NCBI RefSeq assembly: GCF_020623625.1
Contig: NC_060206.1
Location: 186,001 to 250,000 of the forward strand
DNA from: Saccharomycodes ludwigii
Taxonomy: Eukaryota > Ascomycota > Saccharomycetes > Saccharomycodales > Saccharomycodaceae
Reading direction: 5' to 3'
Length of the DNA stretch: 64,000 nucleotides
Of this stretch, positions 29,765 to 39,454 are shown piece by piece. Under the pieces are notes generated by a model. It was not told where the DNA came from, searched no databases, and was given only the letters and a program-made list of their open reading frames with translations. How positions within the stretch are numbered: position 1 is the stretch's first letter; each line of letters starts with the position of its first letter. A program made the position numbers and the translations under genes.

Positions 29765-31582
29765 ATGAAAGCATTAAGCAAAATGGAAAGGGAAGAATAT
29801 GATACTTTAAATTACTTACAAACTCTGCTTTCTAAAAAGAATCCCAAACACTTTTATAAACAAGATACTTTAGCTTTATTTGTTTACTATATACCCAGAA
29901 TAAGAACACCCATTAGTTTATATAACTTTGTTAAATTGTTCTGGGATAATAGCTGTTATGCTACCGATCGTAATGTTCAAGATTTTCAACTATATTTATT
30001 GCATGATGCTACAAGAGCAATCTTCGAATTCAAATATGAAGTTAGTGAACCCACTTTAAGTGTATCCTCATTTCTAAATACATGGATGCAAATAATAAAC
30101 AGTAATAATAATGATACGATTACTCTTCCTCACATGGTGATTTTAAGTGGCATTTTGTGTAGTGCAAAGTATAAATTAGAAAATTTAAGCAAAAAATTAG
30201 TTTTTCTAGATGATTTTGAAACTCCCCACAACTTGGTTCTAAACCAATTTAATCTTGGTATTCGACAAAATTGGATGAGTAGCGATAAAAGTTTAATGAA
30301 TAAGAAAATAATTAGTCTATTGGTCAGTATAACTCCAGTTCAAGGAAACAGTATTATTGTTGAGAATGACCAGTTTAACAATATAGTCAGTTTAATTCTT
30401 TTTTCAAAAATAATCTCCCCATTTTTCATTAATAATTCGGAATTAAACTTTGCCAGCAAAAGTTTCATCCAACGTTATTTGGGGGATATGGTTCAATTTA
30501 TTGAAAATCACTGTAACAATAATTGTCAAAAATTTGTTCAACTAATTTATGATGATGTAACTAAAAGTGCTTTTAACTTTGATTCTGATCCAAAACAACA
30601 AGAACAATTGCAAAATAATTTTTTGATTTGCATATTTTCTATTTTAAACAGTTGTTATGTTGCTAATACATATGCCATAGCTAATGACAAAGCTACAATT
30701 GAAAAGATTATGAAAATTATAGCCACACTATTTCCATTGATTTACAAGTGGGGGAAATTTGATAACTATGAAAACGTTTTCCACAAAAGCATTTTCCATT
30801 TTTCACAAAATGTGTCAACTGACGATCCAAATAAAACTATAGAATATCTTTACAAGAAAGTGAATGAAAATGATGAATCTAGTGTAATATTTTTTTTGGA
30901 ATGTTTACAAAATATACCCCTAAGTGGTAAAAAAATTGATAATAAGTACACTTCAATAATAAGGGAAAACTTTCTTCAATCACCAACGAAGTCCATAAAG
31001 GTCAATGCGCATTTGGCCTTAATACATCTGTTTGGTGATAATGTTGATGATATTGATAATGTAAATTTTATTGGTTTGTTTACCTACATAAATAATGACT
31101 TGATTAACTCACATTACTACAAAGACTTAACATGTGATCAAATTATTTTAATAATGAAGAAATTGGTGTTTAGTGGTACACCACTCTCTGCTTGTAAAGA
31201 TAAAGATTACTATTATTATTATTATATTAAATTATTCAATAGTATCGAGTATGAGTTAGTTAATCAGGTTCATTGCAAAGATTTCCCGAGTATAGAGAAA
31301 TTAATAAAATCAATGATACTTTTGTTACCAGACTTAATTAGCCATTACCAGTCAACAGCAGCGATAGCAAAAACCAACATGGATAAGACTTACAAGAATA
31401 GTGTTAGACAAATTATAGATAAACTAGATTTAGTATTAAGATACATTTGTAATAACTACAATGATCCAGATGAAATGTTGAAATTTTATTGGTATGAAGT
31501 GATTTGTAATAAATCCAAATGGCGCGACAATGAAATAGGTGTTAGATGGTGGTATAAGAAAGTGTTGCAGAGCAAATTGTAA
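29765..31582 (+). CDS. PEX8: Peroxisomal import protein Pex8 with PTS1
   Basis: A 605-residue protein (S. cerevisiae Pex8, 589). It ends in SKL, a type 1 peroxisomal targeting signal. N-terminal similarity is recognisable: FVYYIPRIRTPISLYNFVKL and KYEVSEPTLSVSSF correspond to the S. cerevisiae YYVPRVKSP and KLEVSEPTLPIS segments as I recall them. Pex8 is an intraperoxisomal organiser that bridges docking and RING complexes during receptor cycling. The flanking order with PAC10 and MRPL25 reproduces YGR078C-YGR077C-YGR076C. Confidence 0.88.
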   Translation: MKALSKMEREEYDTLNYLQTLLSKKNPKHFYKQDTLALFVYYIPRIRTPISLYNFVKLFWDNSCYATDRNVQDFQLYLLHDATRAIFEFKYEVSEPTLSVSSFLNTWMQIINSNNNDTITLPHMVILSGILCSAKYKLENLSKKLVFLDDFETPHNLVLNQFNLGIRQNWMSSDKSLMNKKIISLLVSITPVQGNSIIVENDQFNNIVSLILFSKIISPFFINNSELNFASKSFIQRYLGDMVQFIENHCNNNCQKFVQLIYDDVTKSAFNFDSDPKQQEQLQNNFLICIFSILNSCYVANTYAIANDKATIEKIMKIIATLFPLIYKWGKFDNYENVFHKSIFHFSQNVSTDDPNKTIEYLYKKVNENDESSVIFFLECLQNIPLSGKKIDNKYTSIIRENFLQSPTKSIKVNAHLALIHLFGDNVDDIDNVNFIGLFTYINNDLINSHYYKDLTCDQIILIMKKLVFSGTPLSACKDKDYYYYYYIKLFNSIEYELVNQVHCKDFPSIEKLIKSMILLLPDLISHYQSTAAIAKTNMDKTYKNSVRQIIDKLDLVLRYICNNYNDPDEMLKFYWYEVICNKSKWRDNEIGVRWWYKKVLQSKL

Positions 31583-31942
31583 TTGCGGTTGATACCAGGT
31601 GGTGTGTGGGTGTGTATTGTTTTCCATCTGATTGGTCCGAGCTGTTTCGGTATATTTAAATTATGTTTTTTTTTTAACTTTTGGTATTGCCGGTGTGTTT
31701 CGGGTTTCTGTGTGTTTCGGGTTTCCGGATTGTGCCTTTTTTGTTTTTTTTTTTTTTGTTTTTTTTTTTTTGTTTTTTTGTAAGTAAAATATAAAAAAAA
31801 TAAAAAATTTTATTTTATAATTTATTATCAAATCATTTCCCCCATTACAATCTTACAACGTAGCTTTTCCTATTCTCTTTTCTAAGTAGAATGGAAAAAC
31901 ACATAATCTGCAGATCCTGTATCTTCTCCCTTCTCAATTAAG
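31583..31942. promoter_or_regulatory. PEX8-MRPL25 spacer with Rap1-like and GTCCGA sites
   Basis: Just after the PEX8 stop, 31601-31613 (GGTGTGTGGGTGT) matches the reverse complement of the Rap1 consensus. GGTCCGA follows at 31634-31640, and a short direct repeat of TGTGTTTCGGGTTTC lies near 31695-31725. The rest is T runs. This is the presumed MRPL25 promoter. Confidence 0.35.
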
Positions 31943-32410
31943 ATGAGCAACAAGGAATATTTTGAATTATTACCGGCCGTTCTAAAAAATTTCTTCAAGA
32001 AATATCCACCAACAATCCAATATAGTGTCAAGCCAACTTCAACAAACTCTATAACTGCCAACCCATTTTTATTTAATAGGCATCCTGTTACTAATAAAGC
32101 TCATGATCCAAAATATAGTTTAAGAAGAATGAGTGTTTTATATAAATTGGCCAAATTATATGGTGTTGAATCTTTTTTACCACCCATCACCAATAAGAAA
32201 TTTTTTGAAGAAAAATATGAAGCAAAAAAATTCATGAGAGGTGTTATAAAACCAAAGGGACACAAACATGAATTAAGTGCAGAAAGTCGTATGAAAAAAA
32301 TGCAAGATGCGATTAAGAACGCAGATAAGTTCATTGTAGAATCTAAAAGTGTTAGATATAGAAAAAAATTGGAACAAAAATCCAAAGAAAAGAGAGTTAG
32401 TTGGTTTTAA
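31943..32410 (+). CDS. MRPL25: Mitochondrial large-subunit ribosomal protein mL59
   Basis: A 155-residue basic protein (S. cerevisiae Mrpl25, 157). Recognisable blocks include YFELLPAVLKNFFKKYPPTI at the start and NPFLFNRHPVTNKAHDPKYS followed by LRRMSVLYKLAKLYG. It is a structural protein of the mitoribosomal large subunit. Like S. cerevisiae Mrpl25, it has no obvious cleavable presequence. Confidence 0.92.
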   Translation: MSNKEYFELLPAVLKNFFKKYPPTIQYSVKPTSTNSITANPFLFNRHPVTNKAHDPKYSLRRMSVLYKLAKLYGVESFLPPITNKKFFEEKYEAKKFMRGVIKPKGHKHELSAESRMKKMQDAIKNADKFIVESKSVRYRKKLEQKSKEKRVSWF

Positions 32411-32744
32411 AGAAAGAAAAAAACATTCTCTTCTTTATCCCTCTTGTTATTTCTTTCATTCTAGTTTTTTTTTGTAATGGAGTAGCAATTTCATTATTTA
32501 ATATATATTTATATATACTTTTAACATGTAAATACTTTTCAATTTATCTTATGGAATGTCTGTGGGAAAAAATGTAATTAATAGGATTCTAAATGAAAAG
32601 AAATATATGTTTTTCTTTTTCTTCTTTTTTTCTTTTTTTTTTCTTTTTTCTTTTTTACAGAATTTTAAATGCCAAGGACTTAAAGAACAAAAAAAAAACA
32701 ATTATAAAAAATGAAATGCATTATATATAAGAAAAAAACCAACC
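32411..32744. other. Intergenic MRPL25-PRP38
   Basis: About 334 bp of T-rich and A-rich tracts, including a TTTTTTC repeat around 32620-32655. No further feature is seen. Confidence 0.4.
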
Positions 32745-33386
32745 ATGGATTTTACCTTTCAAATAGATAAAACTTTATCAGATAAAATATTAAACCACCA
32801 ATCAACAAGTTCAGTAATTCCTCATGTAACACGCTACAATTTACAATCTACAATTTTTTATAAGATCAATCTATCGTCTAATAATTTAAGAGGTAACACA
32901 ATGTTGCAATACCTACCATTTTTACTTGCCAAGTATCAAGACAACATTCTTTGCAGGTGTGGTGGCACTATGGAGTTTAAATGCTTGTTGTTGAAATTAA
33001 TCGAGATAAAACCCACATGGGAGCAAATGCAATTGTTGTTGTCTTCAATAACAAAAGCTACAATGAGAAATAAATGCTGGAAGTATTTGTATGTTTTGTT
33101 GGTTGTTTACTTAAGAATACAATATCATTTTATTACCGCAGAAATCAGTGAACAACATACCGATTTAGTGCGGTGGTTTGAAGATGGATATTCCAGATAT
33201 AACAAATTTAAAAGTGTTAAATTTGACTTAGATGTATCTGACAAAAGCTTACAATTAGATAATGCAGATACAGTTACTATATATCATATAGATGAACTAA
33301 TTGATTGGTTATTAACCCGAAGAAATATCTGGGGGATTCCGTTAGGAAATTCAACATGGATTAAAGAAGTGGATGAAATAATATAG
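32745..33386 (+). CDS. PRP38: Pre-mRNA splicing factor Prp38
   Basis: A 213-residue protein (S. cerevisiae Prp38, 242) made almost entirely of the PRP38 domain. Characteristic stretches are ILCRCGGTMEFKCLLLKLIEI preceded by PFLLAKYQD, the RNKCWKYLYVLLVVYLRIQ helix, and the C-terminal DELIDWLLTRRNIWGIPLG. Prp38 belongs to the tri-snRNP and is required for spliceosome activation. The S. cerevisiae C-terminal extension is absent or shorter here. SMD1, another spliceosomal gene, converges on it as in S. cerevisiae. Confidence 0.95.
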   Translation: MDFTFQIDKTLSDKILNHQSTSSVIPHVTRYNLQSTIFYKINLSSNNLRGNTMLQYLPFLLAKYQDNILCRCGGTMEFKCLLLKLIEIKPTWEQMQLLLSSITKATMRNKCWKYLYVLLVVYLRIQYHFITAEISEQHTDLVRWFEDGYSRYNKFKSVKFDLDVSDKSLQLDNADTVTIYHIDELIDWLLTRRNIWGIPLGNSTWIKEVDEII

Positions 33387-33457
33387 TATTATTTAGGCAT
33401 TTTTGTACACACATATACATATTTATTTAATATATAGGGAGTAACGTGACTGCAGAA

Positions 33458-33931
33458 TTATTTTTTTATTCTTTTGTTGCTATTTCCATCAGTACTGGAA
33501 GAATCATTGTTGCTATTTGTAGAAGTTACACCTAATTTTCTTCTTCTTTTTTTATTACTGCTGTTAATTATTTTGCCCCTTTTTCTTAGTTTATTGTATT
33601 CATTTTGATCTTCTATCAATAGGTTATCCAAATTTAATGAGTCAGGCAATATTATTTGTCTGATTGTATTACCACGTATGTTAATGTACTGCAATTTACT
33701 TGATGATTTATTTTGAGCATCTAATTCGCCATTCATATACACACTGCTTATGGCTGAATAGTTATGGTTCTGATTCTTGTTAGAAACAGGTAGACTTAGT
33801 GTTACTTCTGTTAATATTAAGTTCATAGAAGGTGAAACATTTTGTACTGTGCCCCAAACTGTTGTACCATTTTTCAATTCGACACTAACTTGTTCATTTT
33901 TCAAATTGGTTAGAAATTTTACTAGTTTCAT
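33458..33931 (-). CDS. SMD1: Sm core protein D1
   Basis: A 157-residue Sm protein (S. cerevisiae SmD1, 146). Sm1 runs VSVELKNGTTVWGTVQNVSPSMNLILTEV (residues about 15-43, with the Asn-Gly and Met-Asn positions of the fold), followed by a short insert. Sm2 is INIRGNTIRQIILPD at about residues 84-98, with RGN contacting RNA. The C-terminus is basic with KKRRRK rather than an RG repeat. It forms the heteroheptameric ring of U1, U2, U4 and U5 snRNPs. Confidence 0.95.
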   Translation of the reverse strand: MKLVKFLTNLKNEQVSVELKNGTTVWGTVQNVSPSMNLILTEVTLSLPVSNKNQNHNYSAISSVYMNGELDAQNKSSSKLQYINIRGNTIRQIILPDSLNLDNLLIEDQNEYNKLRKRGKIINSSNKKRRRKLGVTSTNSNNDSSSTDGNSNKRIKK

Positions 33932-34741
33932 TTTCTTTTGACTTTTCCTAGCTCAAAGAAGGGTGAAATGGTCGGTAGTGATATATATATATATATATGT
34001 AGAAGATGGTAAAAGGTTATAGATGGAAGGTATGTGTGTGAATGTGATTATTGTTAAGAAGTTCAAAAAGAAAATAAATACATAAAAAAAAGAACATTTT
34101 CTTATTATTATTATTATTATCGTCGTTGGTTGGATTGGGTAGTTAAGAAAGGTACAGATGTTTGTTTGAAGAGTTAGAAAAGCAGCAAACACCCAGACAT
34201 TACAAAATGTATATTAATTTATTTTCGATAGTGCAAATTGTTTCGGATTACCTGCTCTTCGGTATATATATATATATATATATATTTTCCCCCTGCGCTC
34301 AAAATTATAAAACATCGTAAACAAAAAAATCAGCGAGTGTTCCTCCGCTCAGAGCGCTTGATCTAAAAATTGATCCAAAGCTTATCTTTTTTTTTTTCCA
34401 CTTTTCGTGGTTATTACCCTCACTTTCCCATTCTGTCGTCTATTACTCTATTTCACGTGATCTCATATAATACCACGAAAAATAAACAATCAGATAGATA
34501 ACTGATCACTTTCGGAGATAACCATCATCGCTATCTCTCTTTTCCATTTCTCTTTTCCTGTTTTTACTTTATCGATATATCTTATTTGCTTCATATTTAA
34601 ACCTTACCAACTTTAACTTCAAATTCTCAACTTGTCTCGTAATATATCCCCCTCTCTGTTTATTAATTAAATCCTTATTCATAAAAACAACAACAAAGAT
34701 AAATATCTAAACAAGTTTCATTCCATACTCCCTCCTAATAA
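33932..34741. promoter_or_regulatory. Long divergent promoter with a Cbf1-type E-box
   Basis: About 810 bp between the SMD1 and Mpv17-like gene starts, long for this window. It contains (AT)n tracts near 33979-33997 and 34264-34284, an (ATT)n tract near 34102-34122, and a perfect TCACGTGA palindrome at 34453-34460. The segment 34320-34370 is less AT-rich (TCCTCCGCTCAGAGCGC) and could hold further sites. No coding region is supported. Confidence 0.4.
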
Positions 34742-35413
34742 ATGGTCACCAAACAACTTTCTTTGCAAACAAAGTATAATATTTTACTAAAGAAAAGACC
34801 ACTCCTAGTCAAGATTTTGACTGGTTCAGTTTTATCCAGTTTAAATGAGTTGATATCAACCACATTGACCAGCAGCAAGGGTAACAAGACTAATTTCCAA
34901 GTCTTGTATAAAAAAATTATATTAATGATGTTTTATGGTGGCTTAATCAATTCTCCTATAAACCACTATGGTTATAAACTGCTAGTTTCTTTTACTAAAA
35001 ATTTAAAGGTCAAAAATAGCATTCGCAATTTGATCCAATTATGTTGCTCATTGACTGTTATCACCCCCATCCAGGTTCTCTTATTAATTGTTACTCTAAC
35101 CATTGTAAATTTGCCTATTTTAAACGCTAACAGCGCTCTCGTTTCCATTAAATTGTTTATCAATGATTTCAAAAAAATTCTCGGTCTTTTACAAAAAAAT
35201 ATCAAGAGTAAATTCCCTAAAGTTTATCTTTCTAGCCTAATAAGTTCTACTTTGTTTGTCTCCTTTGCTCAGCACTATTTGCAACCCGAAAATTGGTCTA
35301 TCTTCTTTAGTTTTGCTTACACTGCTTTAAACACTAGTCAGAATATTTATATTAAATTAAAACAAAAAGAAGAAAAAGAATCGGAACAAGATAATTTAGC
35401 AAAAAAGAACTAA
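34742..35413 (+). CDS. Possible divergent Mpv17/PMP22-family membrane protein
   Basis: A 223-residue protein with three or four hydrophobic segments (about residues 20-35, 55-75, 98-125, 165-195). An N-terminal YNILLKKRPLLVKILTGSVL resembles the Y..L...P.....G start of Mpv17 and PMP22 family proteins, and the arrangement of spans and the late aromatic segment fit. However, the family's GD and W..WP..Q signatures are missing, so it would be a diverged member. I do not recognise an S. cerevisiae orthologue. Context (PEX8 nearby) is suggestive of peroxisomes but not evidence. Confidence 0.4.
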   Translation: MVTKQLSLQTKYNILLKKRPLLVKILTGSVLSSLNELISTTLTSSKGNKTNFQVLYKKIILMMFYGGLINSPINHYGYKLLVSFTKNLKVKNSIRNLIQLCCSLTVITPIQVLLLIVTLTIVNLPILNANSALVSIKLFINDFKKILGLLQKNIKSKFPKVYLSSLISSTLFVSFAQHYLQPENWSIFFSFAYTALNTSQNIYIKLKQKEEKESEQDNLAKKN

Positions 35414-35509
35414 AAAAAAAAAATTATTATTATTATTATTATTACTTTTTTTTTTTTCACCATTTATTTATATAAGCTAGTTATAAACTTATATATTTAT
35501 ATAACTTAT

Positions 35510-37054
35510 TTAACACCTGTTATTCATTAAACTCGTTAGCCAATTAATTTCCCATTTTAACCCCTGTATCACATTTTTTAAGTCAGTAACTGAAGTTTCA
35601 GCATCAGTACTATCGTAGCGTATCTCAGGAATAGTTCCTAAAGTATTCAAATAATTATTAGCAACAGTAAAGGGAAAATTACGATCACAAGTATTCATAT
35701 CCAGAGGAGGGTATATATAACTATGGTTTCTAGGATCGTCTTCATTAGTAACAAATGAATCATAGACATAATTAGGTGTTAATGACAAAAAACTTCCAAC
35801 GTGAGGTTGAAATGGATCTTTTATCAATGGCACGTTACTAACCTCTGTTAACTTTTGAGCTTCGAATTTTTGTTCGTTATGGTTTAAAAGTTCAATATTC
35901 GTGAATTCATAGTTTAAATTGTTGATATCTTCCCTACTAATCATACTGCTATTGCAACTACAGTTTACATCATCAAAAAAAATATCATTGCAATGTGTCT
36001 CTTTTGGTTGTCCTTCTTCTTTGTTTTCATCATTTACATATTTCTGCACTTCCCCAACAGTTCCAATTGTATCCATTTTATATTTTTCTTTATAGTTTTT
36101 AAATTCTTGTTCTAAGTTATTGTATTTCAATTGCCAAGCATGCACTGTTTCGATATGGATTTTCTGTATATAGAAAACATTCCACTTTAACTCATAAATT
36201 TTCCAATAAATGTTATCTTCACTACCAACCTTAACGTTGTTCAACTCAAAATTGTTACACATCTTATACAAACGGTTTTTATCCACCCGGTTCAATAATA
36301 AAAACTGAGCCTTAAATTCGGGCACAAATTTATAAAAAAGAGGACTTAAAAAAAATGCCAAAAATTCTAATTGTAAAATGTATATTTTGTTCAATGTAAA
36401 TGTTAGCATTTGTCTTTTTTTTTGATAACTACTGGAATTAGTATCATGATTGTCACTATCTAGCTCTATTAGCTGTCGAAGGTGTTTCAGCTTCTCTCTA
36501 TACAAATACAAAATGGGGCCGTTGTTCTCTTGTAAATCGCAAGCGCAGTAGCTTCCATGGAAACCAAATTTTAGTTTTTCAATCAATGTGCTTTTGACAC
36601 TATGTTTGAGCAACTTATTTGAGCTAATAAACCTCATTAGTTTTCCATAAATATTGCTCCAAGTTTGTTCTAGCCTGTTGTTAATGGTGATATTAAATGT
36701 AGAGGCAGTTTTTTCTTTTAATAAATACTTGTCAATCAAGAATTCCAATAACTGAGGATATTCAACTAATTTATATAATGATATAATACTTCTAGCCTTT
36801 TTGATCTTGGCTAGTTTTTCATCAATAGCATTAAACGTAGAATTGTGTTCTGTATTATTTTTCAATATATTATCTGGTATTTTTAATAACCAAGCCTGAA
36901 AGCTTTCTAAAATTGGCGCAATTACCGACACATCTATATTGGGATAGCTATCGGCCAACGTGTTTTTAGTTGTAACACCATTGTTATTAACACGTAGAGA
37001 AGATTGGTATATAAGTTCAGTGTTATAATTAATTTTTTTCCTATTCATTGACAT
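35510..37054 (-). CDS. Unrecognised 514-residue protein
   Basis: The frame is open up to 37393, but the first 113 codons are Phe/Lys runs from T/A homopolymers. I therefore start at MSMNRKKINYNTELIYQ (37054). The protein looks largely helical, with an ordered-looking region from about residue 35 to 320 and a polar, acidic C-terminal part from about 330 onward. It has several Cys and no transmembrane segment, signal or motif that I recognise. It lies between the Mpv17-like gene and UPF3. Codon use and length say it is a real gene; I do not assign a function. Confidence 0.7.
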   Translation of the reverse strand: MSMNRKKINYNTELIYQSSLRVNNNGVTTKNTLADSYPNIDVSVIAPILESFQAWLLKIPDNILKNNTEHNSTFNAIDEKLAKIKKARSIISLYKLVEYPQLLEFLIDKYLLKEKTASTFNITINNRLEQTWSNIYGKLMRFISSNKLLKHSVKSTLIEKLKFGFHGSYCACDLQENNGPILYLYREKLKHLRQLIELDSDNHDTNSSSYQKKRQMLTFTLNKIYILQLEFLAFFLSPLFYKFVPEFKAQFLLLNRVDKNRLYKMCNNFELNNVKVGSEDNIYWKIYELKWNVFYIQKIHIETVHAWQLKYNNLEQEFKNYKEKYKMDTIGTVGEVQKYVNDENKEEGQPKETHCNDIFFDDVNCSCNSSMISREDINNLNYEFTNIELLNHNEQKFEAQKLTEVSNVPLIKDPFQPHVGSFLSLTPNYVYDSFVTNEDDPRNHSYIYPPLDMNTCDRNFPFTVANNYLNTLGTIPEIRYDSTDAETSVTDLKNVIQGLKWEINWLTSLMNNRC

Positions 37055-37429
37055 TCTTGTTTGTTGCACTTTCCTGTTAGTTGAAAAAAAAAAAAAATCT
37101 CTAGTACAAAAATAGGTGTCAGCAAATATTAATTGATTGAGGAGCAAGAGCAGTACTTTCTTAAAGAGGAAAAATGCGCAATTATAAAAACAAAAATAAA
37201 ATAAAAAATAAAAAAAGGAACAAAATCCTCTTTTTTTTTTTTTTTTGTTTCTTTTCCTGACACAAAAATTCTGATCATTGCTGTTTTTATTTTCAGATAC
37301 AAAAACAATTTTGATCTTTAATTTCGATGTTAAAATGAAAAAAAAAAATGAAAATAAAAACTTAGAAAAAATGAAAGAAAGAAAGAAAAACATAAAAAAA
37401 AAATTTTTTTTTTCAAAGTAAATAATGAT
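37055..37429. other. Intergenic upstream of the unrecognised gene
   Basis: About 375 bp of A/T-rich leader between the unrecognised gene and the UPF3 stop. It contains long homopolymers that keep frames open by chance. Confidence 0.4.
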
Positions 37430-39190
37430 CTAACTGGACTGTTTATTGGTATTTTTGGCTCTGATTTTTCTTCTGGTATTTTGGTAATTAGTACCGTTAT
37501 TGTTATTAATTTTTTTATCAGAATTATCCTTAGCAAAGTTATTATTACCTTTCTCTTTATCTTTATTGTTTTTGTTTGGATTATCTTTCCTAACAACATT
37601 GATATTTTTATTTTCAATGCTCTTCTTGTTGGTGTTGCCCCACTTCTTCTTTTTCTTATTATTATTATTATTATTACTACCAGCAATTTTATCAATTTTA
37701 TTGCTGTTGTTCTCATTATCATCACTATTTTTATTTTTATCAACAATCTTAGCATCACCACTGCGTTCCCTTTTTTTAATCACTACTTTTGCTTTTAATT
37801 TCTTTTCTTCCATATTATCGCCAGCATTCCCAATATTTTTTTTTATTGCCATTCCAATACCTCTTTTATTACTGATATCATTCCCTTTCCCCTTTACATT
37901 TTCATTAGCACCTCTCTCTTTATGACTTTTCCGACGATCGTTTCTTTTTATATTTTTACTTCTATTTCTATCATTCTCTTTATTGCCACTAGTTTCTTCT
38001 CCTTTTCTATCGGTATTGCCATTGGAACCAGGTACTTTATTATTAGCTTTCCTACCACGGCCTTTCCTAGTTTTTATATAACTCTTGCCATTGTTATCAT
38101 TGTTAGCATTACCGGAACGGGTATTTATCATTGTTAATTCATCTAGCGTTGAATTGATTGCAAAATTCTTGTGTTTTTCCATCTTTTCCTTTTTAAATAA
38201 CTCCCTTTTCAAATTTGCACTAAAAACACTCATTTCATTCAGTAACAACATGGTATTTTTATTTTCCACATTATTATCATTATCTTTTTCCTTCGTAGCT
38301 TTGGTCTTGTTGTTCGTAAGCATTTCCCAGTTTTTAACAAACCTTATGAAATATGGATCTTGTTCAATAGTATTCTCTAATCTTTTTTTAGATACGGATA
38401 CTCGAACACTATCTGGTTTGTTATAATTTGCTGGTTTATAATTTGTTAAATCATATTTAATAGTTTCTTTGTATTTTCCTACAAACTCACTGTTGTTTAT
38501 AAATAACATATTTATTTGTTCTGGTGATTCAAATTGGAAATAGGCTCTTGAATAAAGTGGCGGTTTGAATGGATTATTTATATCATAATTGCCTTGTTTA
38601 TAGTATTGGAAAAATTTAATGAAATCGATTGTATTTTCTTCATTTTCATCATTAGAAGGGGAACACTTTAAATTAATTTCATTCAAAAACTCTTCTTGGG
38701 TTAGAGTTGGTGGTAGGTTTCTAATAACTAATCTAGGACCTAACACGAATTCCTGGCCCGTGGTCTTGGTTCTTTTATTTCTTGTTCTTGTTCTATTATC
38801 ACGTCTTTTATTCCTGCCATTATTTTTAAAACTTCCTTTTACACTATCGTTCGACTCTTGTTGCAGTTGTTTGTTTTCATTATGTACATTATCATTTCCA
38901 CCAAATTTTTTGTCTGCTCTAAATTTTTTAGAGACATTGGTGTTATTACTGTTAGTGGTAATACTAGCATTAACAGTAGTAACATTTTTTTTATCATTAC
39001 CACTATTCTGTTTGTTAATATTGTTTTTTTTATTATCCTTAGAATTGAGAATTGGTTTGGTATTGTAATCTATTGATTTTTTAATGTTGAAGTTATCAGC
39101 TTCTTTTGTTGTTTTATTTTTTGAATGCTTTAACAATAATTTGTTATTATTAATTGTTTGGTCTTCTCCTACCTCATTAGTTTCTTTCAT
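37430..39190 (-). CDS. UPF3: Nonsense-mediated decay factor Upf3, expanded
   Basis: A 586-residue protein (S. cerevisiae Upf3, 387). The Smg4/UPF3 RRM-like domain is at about residues 147-290: FVLGPRLVIRNLPPTLTQEEF, then FIKFFQYYKQG, SRAYFQFESPEQINMLF and the basic RVSVSKKRL with DPYFIRFVKNWEML. Residues 1-145 and 330-586 are Lys/Asn/Arg-rich and low in complexity. Upf3 bridges Upf2 to the terminating ribosome to trigger mRNA decay. The relation to SMD1 matches YGR074W and YGR072W. Confidence 0.9.
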   Translation of the reverse strand: MKETNEVGEDQTINNNKLLLKHSKNKTTKEADNFNIKKSIDYNTKPILNSKDNKKNNINKQNSGNDKKNVTTVNASITTNSNNTNVSKKFRADKKFGGNDNVHNENKQLQQESNDSVKGSFKNNGRNKRRDNRTRTRNKRTKTTGQEFVLGPRLVIRNLPPTLTQEEFLNEINLKCSPSNDENEENTIDFIKFFQYYKQGNYDINNPFKPPLYSRAYFQFESPEQINMLFINNSEFVGKYKETIKYDLTNYKPANYNKPDSVRVSVSKKRLENTIEQDPYFIRFVKNWEMLTNNKTKATKEKDNDNNVENKNTMLLLNEMSVFSANLKRELFKKEKMEKHKNFAINSTLDELTMINTRSGNANNDNNGKSYIKTRKGRGRKANNKVPGSNGNTDRKGEETSGNKENDRNRSKNIKRNDRRKSHKERGANENVKGKGNDISNKRGIGMAIKKNIGNAGDNMEEKKLKAKVVIKKRERSGDAKIVDKNKNSDDNENNSNKIDKIAGSNNNNNNKKKKKWGNTNKKSIENKNINVVRKDNPNKNNKDKEKGNNNFAKDNSDKKINNNNGTNYQNTRRKIRAKNTNKQSS

Positions 39191-39454
39191 ATTTATTTGT
39201 CTATTTCCTTATTTTTCACCTTTTTGTCTTTTAATCTTTTTTTCCATTTTTGTTATCCGAATTAAGTTTATTATTTGAATAAGTTTGTTGATGAAGTTTT
39301 TTTTTTTCCTTGTTTTTATAAAAAAAAAAAAAAAAAAAGGAAAAAGAAAGAAAGAAAAAAGGAAAAAGAAAGAAAGAAAAAAAAAAAAAAAAAAAAAAAA
39401 ATAAAATTAAACAACCAATCCAAAATAGCATCCAGTAATACTCCTGTTACTACA

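Noticed and set aside
37055-37393. 113-codon N-terminal extension of the unrecognised gene
   Set aside because: It is Phe, Lys and Leu runs from T and A homopolymers, so it is leader DNA that happens to lack stops.
39275-39454. 60-codon poly-lysine extension upstream of THP1
   Set aside because: It derives from A-run leader sequence. The conserved protein starts at 39455.
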